This document shows, in pieces, positions 38,547-46,003 of a DNA stretch of 64,000 nucleotides. The stretch is from Kofleriaceae bacterium (GTDB lineage Bacteria; Myxococcota_A; Polyangia; Haliangiales; Haliangiaceae). Every line of letters begins with the position of its first letter. Positions within the stretch are counted from its first letter, which is position 1. The translations under genes and the position numbers were made by a program. The stretch spans positions 54,594-118,593 of the forward strand of contig JAGPCY010000031.1 of NCBI GenBank assembly GCA_018057825.1. The letters are read 5' to 3'. The notes beneath the pieces are model-generated. The model saw only the letters and a program-made list of their open reading frames with translations, was not told the DNA's origin and made no database searches.

Positions 38547-40073
38547 ATGAGCTTGAACCTCGCCACCCTGCTCCGCGAGAGCGCCAAGGCCCACCCGGCC
38601 AAGCCCGCCATCCACGTCGGCGAGGTCACGCTCAGCTACGGCGCCCTCGACGAGCTGGCCCAGCGCTTCGCCGCCGGCCTGCGCCGCCTCGGCGTCCACC
38701 CCGGCCAGCACGTCGCGCTGCTCCTGCCCAACGTGCCCCAGTTCACGATCGCCTACTTCGGCTGCCACTACGCCGGCAACCCGGTGGTGCCGCTCAACGT
38801 CCTGCTCACCGCCGACGAGATCGCCTATCACCTGGCCGACTCCGACGCGGTCGCGCTGGTCGCGTGGGAGGGCTTCTACGACGCCGCCCACGGCGGCTTC
38901 GCCCGGGTCGACGCCTGCGCCCACCTGATCGTCGCCAAGGCCGACCGCGCCGACCTCACCGCCCCGACCGGCGCCCACAACCTGGTCGAGCTGGTCGCCG
39001 GCCCGCCGATCGGCGACCTCCACCCGACCAACCCCGACGACACCGCGGTCATCCTCTACACCTCGGGCACGACCGGCAAGGCCAAGGGCGCCGAGCTGTC
39101 GCACTTCAACCTGTTCTTCAACGCGCAGTGGCTGACCCGGCAGCCGATGCCGGTGCCCTTGTCCGAGGCGGTGGTGATGGTGGTCCTGCCGTTGTTTCAC
39201 AGCTTCGGCCAGACCGTGATGCAGAACTCGACGCTCCTCGCCGGCGGCACGCTCGTGCTCATGCCGCGCTTCGAGCCGGTCGGCGCGGCGCAGCTCATCG
39301 CCAAGCACCGCATCAACGTCTTCGCCGGCGTGCCGACGATGTACTTCGCGCTGCTCCACCATCCCGACGTCACCCCGGCGATGCTGGCCACCCTGGGCCA
39401 ATGCCTGTCGGGCGGCGCCGCGATGCCGGTCGAGGTCATGGCCGCCTTCGACGGGAAGTTCGGCACCGATATCCTCGAGGGCTACGGCCTGTCGGAGACC
39501 TCGCCGGTGGCGTCGTTCAATCCGCGCGGCGCCAAGAAGGCCGGCTCGATCGGCCGGCCGATCTGGGGCGTCGAGTTCCGCCTGGTCGACGGCGAAGGCC
39601 AGGTCGTCACCGAGGTCGACAAGCCCGGCGAGATCTGCATCAAGGGCCACAACGTCATGAAGGGCTACTACCGGCGCCCCGACGCCACCGCCGAGGCCAT
39701 CACCGACGGTTGGTTCCGCTCGGGCGACGTCGGCACCCGCGACGCCGACGGCTACTACTACATCGTCGATCGCAAGAAGGACATGATCATCCGCGGCGGC
39801 TACAACGTGTACCCGCGCGAGATCGAGGAGGTCCTGTACGGCCACCCGGCGATCGCCGAGGTCGCGGTGGTCGGCGTGGCCCACGACAGCCTGGGCGAGG
39901 AGGTCAAGGCGGTGGTCGCGTGCAAGCCCGGCCACACCGCCACCGCCGACGAGCTCATCGCCTACTGCAAGGAGCGCCTGGCGGCGTACAAGTACCCGCG
40001 GATCGTCGAGCTGCGCGACGCGCTGCCCAAGGGGCCGACCGGTAAGATCTTGAAGCGCGAGCTGCGGTCGTAG
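38547..40073 (+). CDS. Long-chain fatty-acid-CoA ligase family (AMP-dependent synthetase)
   Basis: 508 aa. ANL-superfamily motifs: P-loop YTSGTTGKAKG, A4-like FHSFGQT, A5 EGYGLSETSP, A7 SGDVG, A8 IVDRKKDMIIRGGYNVYP and the A10 lysine in GPTGKILKREL. It activates a carboxylate to acyl-AMP and then the CoA thioester. A medium/long-chain fatty acid is the most likely substrate by resemblance to FadD-like enzymes. Stop codon is followed at once by hexamer array 4. Confidence 0.9.
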   Translation: MSLNLATLLRESAKAHPAKPAIHVGEVTLSYGALDELAQRFAAGLRRLGVHPGQHVALLLPNVPQFTIAYFGCHYAGNPVVPLNVLLTADEIAYHLADSDAVALVAWEGFYDAAHGGFARVDACAHLIVAKADRADLTAPTGAHNLVELVAGPPIGDLHPTNPDDTAVILYTSGTTGKAKGAELSHFNLFFNAQWLTRQPMPVPLSEAVVMVVLPLFHSFGQTVMQNSTLLAGGTLVLMPRFEPVGAAQLIAKHRINVFAGVPTMYFALLHHPDVTPAMLATLGQCLSGGAAMPVEVMAAFDGKFGTDILEGYGLSETSPVASFNPRGAKKAGSIGRPIWGVEFRLVDGEGQVVTEVDKPGEICIKGHNVMKGYYRRPDATAEAITDGWFRSGDVGTRDADGYYYIVDRKKDMIIRGGYNVYPREIEEVLYGHPAIAEVAVVGVAHDSLGEEVKAVVACKPGHTATADELIAYCKERLAAYKYPRIVELRDALPKGPTGKILKRELRS

Positions 40074-40311
40074 ACGAGACCGAGGCCGAGACCGAGGCGG
40101 AAGCGGAGGCCGAGACCGAGGCGGAGACCGAGACCGAGACCGAGGCCGAGGCCGAGACCGAGGCCGAGGCCGAGACCGAGGCGGAAGCGGAGGCCGAGAC
40201 CGAGGCGGAGACCGAGACCGAGGCCGAGACCGAGGCCGAGACCGAGGCGGAAGCGGAGGCCGAGACCGAGACCGAGGCCGAGGCCGAGACCGAGGCCGAG
40301 ACCGAGGCCGA
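40074..40311. repeat. Hexamer array 4a (GAGACC/GAGGCC/GAGGCG)
   Basis: About 39 units starting immediately after the acyl-CoA ligase stop, purine-rich on the plus (sense) strand. The largest non-coding array in the window. Confidence 0.96.
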
Positions 40312-40317
40312 TCGGAG

Positions 40318-40409
40318 CCGTTCCCGTTCCCGACCCCGTCCCCGTTCCCGCCCCCCGTTCCCGTTCCCGTTCCCGTTCCCGCCCCCGTCTCCCTCTCCCT
40401 CGTTCCCCC
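40318..40409. repeat. Hexamer array 4b (CCCGTT type)
   Basis: Degenerate CCCGTT/CCCGAC/CCCGCC units running up to the stop of the minus-strand lipoprotein (40410-40412). On that gene's sense strand it is GGGAAC repeated, so G3 runs separated by about 3 nt (a G-quadruplex-type pattern). Together with 4a it fills the whole 336-bp gap between two convergent stops, and no gene was seen in that gap. Confidence 0.9.
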
Positions 40410-40979
40410 CTACTCGTACGCCGCGAACGTCAAGGTGAGCTGAAGGTCGGCGTCGGCGCCCTTGGTCTCGAAGTCGGCGCCGGCCGGACCGCGGATCGCG
40501 ACCTTGAAGCTCCCGCCGAGGAGCTTGGTCCAGTCGGCGCTCGCCACCGCCTCGGACGTGAAGCTCGCGTCGAGGTCGAGGGGACCACCGTCGGCGGTCG
40601 CGGCGATCATCCCGCCGCCGACCGGCACCACGTTGTTGGTGTCGTTCATGATGAACTGGACGTCGACCTGACCGGTGAAGACCTCGCCCAAGCGGGCGAC
40701 CCCGGTCGAGCCGGCGCCGAGGGTCAAGGTCAGGCCTTCGAGTTCGATGCGCCCCGGGTCGGCGCCGCCCAGCGCCGCCCGCGCGTCGGCGACGAACGTC
40801 CCGTAGGGGTTACCGCTCTCGGTCGTGATGCCCTTCTCATCCGACACCACGCCGCCGGTGGTGTCGGCGGACTTGGCCTTGAGGTTGATCCCGACGGGCT
40901 CCGAGAACCGAACCGGGTCGTCGCCGCAGGCGGCGGCGGTCAGGAGGACGCACAGGGGGAGGCGAAGCGGTAGGTGCAT
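40410..40979 (-). CDS. Lipoprotein of unknown function
   Basis: 189 aa. Signal peptide MHLPLRLPLCVLLTAAAC with lipobox TAAAC. The mature part has strands such as RIELEGLTLTLGAG and LQLTLTFAAYE and acidic loops; no family recognised. Its stop codon is flush with array 4b. No good -10 was found before ATG 40979. Confidence 0.7.
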   Translation of the reverse strand: MHLPLRLPLCVLLTAAACGDDPVRFSEPVGINLKAKSADTTGGVVSDEKGITTESGNPYGTFVADARAALGGADPGRIELEGLTLTLGAGSTGVARLGEVFTGQVDVQFIMNDTNNVVPVGGGMIAATADGGPLDLDASFTSEAVASADWTKLLGGSFKVAIRGPAGADFETKGADADLQLTLTFAAYE

Positions 40980-41089
40980 ATCGAACAGACGCGGCGCCCC
41001 CCGGCGCGGTCGCGACCATCGTGCAACCGCCAGGAATCCCACGATGGCGCGGTTGTGCGCAGCCGTGATCTCGTCCACCCTCGACGGGC

Positions 41090-41938
41090 ATGGCCACCGC
41101 TCGCGACCTCGCCGATCGCCACATCGTCATCACCGGCGCCAACACCGGCATCGGCGCCGAGACCGCCCGCGCCCTGGCCGTCCGCGGCGCGCAGCTCACG
41201 CTCCTGGGCCGGTCCCGCGCCAAGACCCAGGCCATCCTCGACGAGCTGACCGCGACCAGCGGCCACGCCGTGGCCTTCGTCGAGGTCGACCTGGGCGATC
41301 TGGCGTCGGTCCGCGCCGCCGCGGCCGGCCTGGCCGCCGCGACCGGGCCGCTCCACGTCCTCATCAACAACGCCGGCCTGGCCGGGCCGCGGGGCGTCAC
41401 CAAGGACGGCTTCGAGCTGGCCTTCGGCACCAACCACCTCGGTCACTTCTTGCTCACCACCGCGCTCCTGCCGCGGCTGCGCGCCACCGGCGGCGCCCGC
41501 ATCGTCAACGTGTCGAGCCGCTCGCACTACCAGGCCAAGGGCATCGACTGGGAGGCGCTCCGCCAGCCGACCAAGTCGGTCACCGGCATGGCCGAGTACG
41601 CGGTGTCGAAGCTGGCCAACGTGCTCTTCACCAAGGAGCTGGCCCGTCGGCTGCCGCCGGCCGAGGTGTCGGCCTACGCGCTCCACCCCGGCGTGATCGC
41701 GTCGGACATCTGGGGTCGCCGCATGCCGCGGCCGCTCGCGTGGCTCATCACGCGGTTCATGAAGTCGACCGCCGACGGCGCGCTCACGTCGATCCATTGC
41801 GCCACCGCGACCGAGCTGGCCGGGGTCAGCGGCCGGTACTACGACGACCGTCGCGAGCGCCGCCCGAGTCGCCTGGCCGACGACGCCGAGCTGGCAGCCG
41901 AGCTGTGGCGACGCAGCGAGGCCTGGACCCAGGCGTGA
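41090..41938 (+). CDS. Short-chain dehydrogenase/reductase (retinol dehydrogenase-like)
   Basis: 282 aa. Classical SDR features: NAD(P)-binding TGANTGIG (about 15-22), NNAG, catalytic Ser in VNVSSRSHYQ, Tyr-Lys in YAVSK, and the C-terminal region HPGVIASDIWG. Related to retinol dehydrogenase/WW-domain oxidoreductase-like proteins; alcohol or keto substrate unknown. ATG 41090 is inferred; no strong promoter was seen. Divergent from the lipoprotein at 40979 (110-bp gap). Confidence 0.85.
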   Translation: MATARDLADRHIVITGANTGIGAETARALAVRGAQLTLLGRSRAKTQAILDELTATSGHAVAFVEVDLGDLASVRAAAAGLAAATGPLHVLINNAGLAGPRGVTKDGFELAFGTNHLGHFLLTTALLPRLRATGGARIVNVSSRSHYQAKGIDWEALRQPTKSVTGMAEYAVSKLANVLFTKELARRLPPAEVSAYALHPGVIASDIWGRRMPRPLAWLITRFMKSTADGALTSIHCATATELAGVSGRYYDDRRERRPSRLADDAELAAELWRRSEAWTQA

Positions 41939-42004
41939 TCGATCGGCAGGACACCGCGCGGCGGTAGATCCTTGGCCGCGATCGCGCGTAGGAGACGACA
42001 CGCC

Positions 42005-43039
42005 ATGCTAGCCGCCCGCACGCTCGCCGCCCTGGTCGCCACCACCACCGTGGCCCTCGCCCAGCCGACGCCGGCGCCGATGCCACCACCCGACGGCCTG
42101 CCGACGCCCGCCGACCTCGACGAGCCCGCGCCGACGGTCGACGCGGCGCCGCCGGCCGAGCCCACCGAGGCCGATGAGCCGGCGGTGGTCAAGCCCGAGC
42201 GCGACGAGCCGGCGCCGGTCGCCCACGGGGCCATGGTCACGCTCGGCGGCGTCACCGACGCGCGCAGCTACGCCAAGGACTGGCTGGTCGCCCCGCCCGG
42301 CTACCACATCGGCGGCGAGCTGCGCTTCATCACCGCCGGCACCTCCCCCGACGGGCCGCGCATCAAGTTCACCGACCTGGCGATCTTGCGCCTGCACGGC
42401 CGCACCACTCTCGGCCGCCGCATCGAGCTGGCCGGCTCTCTCGATCTACTCGCCAAGCAGCCCGACAGCCGCACCGATCTGTTCTTCCAGGGCGGCGGCT
42501 TTGGCTTGAAGGTCGCGACCAGCCGCCGCACCGCGATCACCGCCGCGGCCAGCGGCGGGCCGACCATGGGCGACGACGGCTTCTGGGCCAGCGTCGGCAC
42601 CGGCGTGACCCACCGTTCGCGGATCGAGAAGTTCCTCGCCTTCCAGTACGGCGGCGGCGCCAGCGCCACCGGCCTGCGGCTGGGCGAGGCGCCGACCGAG
42701 TGGCAGGCCGGCCTGGCGGGCACGAGCGAGCTCATCTTTCACACTCCGCACGGCGAGTGGGCGATGTGGCTCGGCTTCGATCTCGAGCTGCCGATCGTCC
42801 ACTCCGACGCCCTCGATCCGCGCAGCCGCTTGGGGGTCACGATCGGCCAGGTGTTCGCGGCGGTGCGCGACTGGGATCTGTACGCGAGCTTCTCGTGGCG
42901 CGATCGCGGCACCACCGATCTGCCGGCCACGACCTTGCCGATCGTCGACGGCGGCTTCGATCAGAAGCAGTTCGCGATCGGCCTGACCCGGCGGTTCAGC
43001 GTGCGCGGCAAGAGCGCGCGCTGGGCGCTGGCGATGTGA
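42005..43039 (+). CDS. Secreted or outer-membrane protein of unknown function
   Basis: 344 aa. N-terminal signal peptide (ARTLAALVATTTVALAQ) then a Pro/Asp/Glu-rich linker (about 20-75). The rest shows alternating amphipathic strands (ELRFITAGTSPDG, GYHIGGELRF, VGTGVTHRSRIEKFLAFQYGGG, GVTIGQVFAAVRDWDLYASFSWRDRG) ending in RRFSVRGKSARWALAM, compatible with an outer-membrane beta barrel. No family recognised. Start ATG 42005 has AGGAG 10 nt upstream and the signal peptide follows; an in-frame alternative at 41972 would place extra charged residues before it. Confidence 0.65.
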   Translation: MLAARTLAALVATTTVALAQPTPAPMPPPDGLPTPADLDEPAPTVDAAPPAEPTEADEPAVVKPERDEPAPVAHGAMVTLGGVTDARSYAKDWLVAPPGYHIGGELRFITAGTSPDGPRIKFTDLAILRLHGRTTLGRRIELAGSLDLLAKQPDSRTDLFFQGGGFGLKVATSRRTAITAAASGGPTMGDDGFWASVGTGVTHRSRIEKFLAFQYGGGASATGLRLGEAPTEWQAGLAGTSELIFHTPHGEWAMWLGFDLELPIVHSDALDPRSRLGVTIGQVFAAVRDWDLYASFSWRDRGTTDLPATTLPIVDGGFDQKQFAIGLTRRFSVRGKSARWALAM

Positions 43040-43065
43040 GCGCCGATCGCCGCGGCGCTGCGTGC

Positions 43066-43071
43066 TACAAC
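43066..43071 (+). promoter_or_regulatory. Candidate -10 (TACAAC) for the TraB/GumN gene
   Basis: Ends 6 nt before ATG 43078. Confidence 0.45.
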
Positions 43072-43077
43072 GCGCGC

Positions 43078-44049
43078 ATGCGCGTCACCTGGTCGCTCCT
43101 CGCCACCCTCGCGATCGCCCTGGCCGGCTGCAAGGAGTCGGGCAAGAAGCCAGCGGCCCCGACCGCCGGCACCGCCACCGCTCCTGCTGCGCCCGCCGCG
43201 CCCGCCGCGCCCGCCGCCGGCACCGCGACACCGACGCCGGCCCCCACGCCGGCCGGCGCGATCGCCAAGCCATTCCTCTTCGAGGCGCAGAAGGGCACCG
43301 CCAAGGTCTTCCTCTTCGGCACGATCCATCTCGGCGTCGACGCCGACAAGCAGCTCCCGCCGTGGGTGTTCGCGACCCTCGACGCCCAGCCGGCCTTCGC
43401 GATGGAGGCCGACCTCACCGACCCGAGCATGATCATGCTCCTCATGCGCAAGGACGGCGGCAAGCTGTCCGCCGAGCTCGGCCCCGAGGACTGGAAGCTC
43501 CTGCGCGAGGCCCTGGGCCCGGCCCTGGCCGACGGCATGGACGGCATGAAGCCGTTCGCCGCGCTGTCGACCCTGGCGACCAAGGATCTGCCGATGACGC
43601 CGCCGATGGACATGACCCTCCACGGTCGCGCCAAGGCCGCCGGCAAGCGGCTGGTCTACCTCGAGACCGTGGCCGACCAGCTCGCCGCGATCGAGCCCTT
43701 CGCGACCGCCGCCGACATCCGCGCGCTCCTGCGCAACCGCGACCGGGCCAAGACCCAGTCGGCGCAGATGCTCGCCGACTACGTCGCCGGCGATGACCGC
43801 GCGATGGCCGCGCTGTTCGACGACAAGACCATGTGGATCGCCGCCGGTCGCGACCCCGCGACCTTCAGCGAGTTCATCACCGCGTCGATGACCAAGCGCA
43901 ACCGGGCCTGGGTGCCGAAGATCATCGAGGTGGCCGAGGCCGGCGGCGGCTTCGTCGCGGTGGGCGCCGCCCACCTGGTCGGCCCCGACAACGTCCTCGG
44001 CATGTTGACCGCCGAGGGCTGGACGGTCCGCCGGGTCACCGGGCCGTGA
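43078..44049 (+). CDS. TraB/GumN-family lipoprotein
   Basis: 323 aa. Signal peptide with lipobox IALAGC. An Ala/Pro/Thr-rich spacer (about 25-60) leads into the TraB/GumN domain: KVFLFGTIHLGVD at its start, LVYLETVADQLAAI, and GGGFVAVGAAHLVGPDNVLGMLTAEGW at the end. The family shares a fold with TIKI-type metalloproteases and has putative metal-binding Glu/His residues (here GTIH and GAAH). Probably envelope-located; role unknown. Confidence 0.85.
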   Translation: MRVTWSLLATLAIALAGCKESGKKPAAPTAGTATAPAAPAAPAAPAAGTATPTPAPTPAGAIAKPFLFEAQKGTAKVFLFGTIHLGVDADKQLPPWVFATLDAQPAFAMEADLTDPSMIMLLMRKDGGKLSAELGPEDWKLLREALGPALADGMDGMKPFAALSTLATKDLPMTPPMDMTLHGRAKAAGKRLVYLETVADQLAAIEPFATAADIRALLRNRDRAKTQSAQMLADYVAGDDRAMAALFDDKTMWIAAGRDPATFSEFITASMTKRNRAWVPKIIEVAEAGGGFVAVGAAHLVGPDNVLGMLTAEGWTVRRVTGP

Positions 44050-44104
44050 TCGGCCCCACGGATCCGGCCCGCCGATCCTCCCCCGTCGATCCTGCTCCGC
44101 GCGC

Positions 44105-44133
44105 TTGACTCCCGGCGCCGCGACCGGTATCCG
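44105..44133 (+). promoter_or_regulatory. Promoter TTGACT-N17-TATCCG of the tRNA gene
   Basis: TTGACT at 44105-44110 and TATCCG at 44128-44133, 17-bp spacer, start expected near 44140, about 19 nt before the mature tRNA. This is the clearest -35/-10 pair in the window. Confidence 0.65.
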
Positions 44134-44158
44134 TGTCCCGCCTCGCTCTTCCATCCAT

Positions 44159-44243
44159 GCGCGGATGGCGGAATTGGTAGACGCGCTAGCTTGAGGTGCT
44201 AGTGGGTAACTCCGTGGGGGTTCGAGTCCCCCTCCGCGCACCA
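44159..44243 (+). tRNA. tRNA-Leu (anticodon GAG)
   Basis: 85 nt. Acceptor arms GCGCGGA (44159-44165) and TCCGCGC pair fully. Anticodon loop TTGAGGT on a CTAGC/GCTAG stem gives anticodon GAG, reading CTC/CTT leucine codons. Long variable arm and T-arm GGTTCGAGTCC are typical of class II tRNA-Leu. The 3' CCA is encoded. Confidence 0.97.
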
Positions 44244-44252
44244 CCCCAGCCG

Positions 44253-44283
44253 ACCGCCGGTGACCCCGGCGGTTCGTCGTTTT
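44253..44283 (+). terminator. Intrinsic terminator after tRNA-Leu
   Basis: Perfect 8-bp stem ACCGCCGG/CCGGCGGT (44253-44260 with 44266-44273, 5-nt loop) followed by TCGTCGTTTT. Confidence 0.6.
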
Positions 44284-44400
44284 CGGCGCTGGTTCGCTCC
44301 CGGCCGCCTCCGCCCGGCGAGGCGCCCGGGCATCGCTGACGGACAGCGGCGGATGGTGGCCGCCGTGACGATCCGTCCCCAGCGCCGCATCGAGTTTGGC

Positions 44401-44406
44401 TAGACT
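44401..44406 (+). promoter_or_regulatory. Candidate -10 (TAGACT) of the metalloprotease gene
   Basis: TAGACT, no evident -35. The leader would be roughly 28 nt, so this gene does not follow the 6-nt pattern. Confidence 0.35.
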
Positions 44407-44440
44407 CCGGCGTCCCACCTCCCCCACCTGAGGGTCGCCT

Positions 44441-45865
44441 ATGTCGTTCGTCTCGATGCGGTTCGTCCTGCCTGTCCTCGCCCTGGGCGCCCTGGCCAGC
44501 CCGGCGGCCGCCCAAGCCTTTCGCGAGCGCCACCGCTGCGGCACCGACCAGGTGTCGAAGGTCGATCCGAGCCTGCCGGTGCCGGCGGCCGCGGGTGGGC
44601 CCCGCACGATCTACCTGAACCGCACCGGCGCGACCTACCAGGTCCGCGGCAGCACGGACTCGCTGGCCGGCAACGTGTCGAGCGACGTGCTGAACGCCAG
44701 CCGGACGACCGTCACGATCCCGCCGCTCGGCGCCGGCTTCAACTGGACCTTCATCGCGCAGTGCGTGCGCGACGCCTACGCGCCCTACGACGTCTTCATC
44801 ACCGAGACCAAGCCGACCAGCGGCAACTTCATCGAGGCGGTGGTCGGCGGCAACGGCACCGAGCTGGGCTTCAGCCAGAACGACCTCTACGGCATCGCCG
44901 CCGCCGACAACTTCTGCGGCGTCACCGAGCGCGGCATCGCGTTCTCGTTCTCCGAGACCCACCGCGGCGTGTCGGGCCAGGATCGCGAGCTGTGCGCGAC
45001 CATCGCCCACGAGATCGGCCACCTGGTGGCCCTCGAGCACGAGACCCTGGCGGCCGACGAGATGTCCTACGTCCCGGTGTCTCAGGCGTGGCCCAAGAGC
45101 TTCCGCATGGAGAACTCCACCTGCGGTACCACGCCGGGTCAGAACCGGCCGTGCTCGTGCAACAACACCCAGCCGGCGCTGCCGAGCGGTAACACCAACT
45201 CCCACGTCCGCCTGGTGCAGTTCATCGGCCGGCGCATCAGCGAGACCATCCCGCCGACCGTCGCCCTGGTCGATCCCACCGGCGGCACCGTGCGCCGCAA
45301 CTTCACGATCGCCGCCACCGCGTCGGACGCCAGCGGCGTGGTCCAGGTCGAGTTCGCGGTCGACGGCACGATCGTCGGCACCGACGGCTCGGCCGAGAAC
45401 GGCCAGTACACGATCGACGTCACCGGCCTGACCGAGGGCAGCCACACGATCACCGCCACCGCCAGCGATCCCTCGGGCAATGAGGGCACCGCCACCGTCA
45501 CCGTCGACGTCACCTTCGACTGCGGCGGCTGCCCGGGCGGCCAGACCTGCTTCGAGGGCGAGTGCTTCGTCGCCAACGGCGAGCCGTGCTCGCCTGAGGT
45601 CGCGTGCGTCGGCGGCGAGTGCGCCCAGACCGCCGAGGGCACGAGCTTCTGCACCCAGGTCTGCGATCTCGGCGGCGACAGCTGCCCGGACGACGGCGCC
45701 TGCGTCGACGTCAGCCGCGGCGATGGCTTCGGCCTGTGCGACTTCTCGGACAGCGGCGGCTGCGGCTGCCAGACCTCGTCGGGCGGCGGCGCGCCGTTCG
45801 CCGCCATCGGCCTGGGCGCCATCGGCCTCGGCCTGATCGTCGCGCGGCGCCGGCGTCGCGCGTAG
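44441..45865 (+). CDS. Secreted zinc metalloprotease with MYXO-CTERM sorting signal
   Basis: 474 aa. Signal peptide (FVLPVLALGALASPAAA). A metzincin-type zinc motif HEIGHLVALEH starts at about residue 190 (His 190, 194, 200; Glu 191) followed by a Met-turn-like EMSYVP, predicting active metalloprotease. A beta-sandwich Ig-like domain (about 265-370, TVALVDPTGGTVRRNFTI, TGLTEGSHTITATASD) and a Cys-rich segment (about 370-435) precede the C-terminus, which has GCGCQT, a hydrophobic helix and RRRRRA: the MYXO-CTERM/GlyGly-CTERM-type surface-anchoring signal. It probably degrades prey or peptidoglycan-associated proteins at the cell surface; that role is inference. Confidence 0.85.
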   Translation: MSFVSMRFVLPVLALGALASPAAAQAFRERHRCGTDQVSKVDPSLPVPAAAGGPRTIYLNRTGATYQVRGSTDSLAGNVSSDVLNASRTTVTIPPLGAGFNWTFIAQCVRDAYAPYDVFITETKPTSGNFIEAVVGGNGTELGFSQNDLYGIAAADNFCGVTERGIAFSFSETHRGVSGQDRELCATIAHEIGHLVALEHETLAADEMSYVPVSQAWPKSFRMENSTCGTTPGQNRPCSCNNTQPALPSGNTNSHVRLVQFIGRRISETIPPTVALVDPTGGTVRRNFTIAATASDASGVVQVEFAVDGTIVGTDGSAENGQYTIDVTGLTEGSHTITATASDPSGNEGTATVTVDVTFDCGGCPGGQTCFEGECFVANGEPCSPEVACVGGECAQTAEGTSFCTQVCDLGGDSCPDDGACVDVSRGDGFGLCDFSDSGGCGCQTSSGGGAPFAAIGLGAIGLGLIVARRRRRA

Positions 45866-45989
45866 GACGGTCGGGCGCGTCGCCGAGCGCGCGCCGCTCC
45901 GACACGTCGCCGATCGCGCCCGTCGCCGATCGGCGATTCCCCGAGACGGATTTTCGCGGCGCGCGCCCGCGAGCGGAGGCGGGATTGGG

Positions 45990-45995
45990 TATTGT
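45990..45995 (+). promoter_or_regulatory. Candidate -10 (TATTGT) for the TonB/HEAT lipoprotein
   Basis: Ends 8 nt before GTG 46004 and argues against the alternative TTG start at 45992, which lies inside it. Confidence 0.45.
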
Positions 45996-46003
45996 CGGGG
46001 TCC

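Larger units (their letters stand above)
44244..44440. other. Gap between tRNA-Leu and the metalloprotease gene
   Basis: 197 bp. It holds the tRNA terminator and a TAGACT hexamer at 44401-44406 that predicts a leader of about 28 nt for the protease gene with a GAGGG ribosome-binding site. No other gene seen. Confidence 0.5.
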
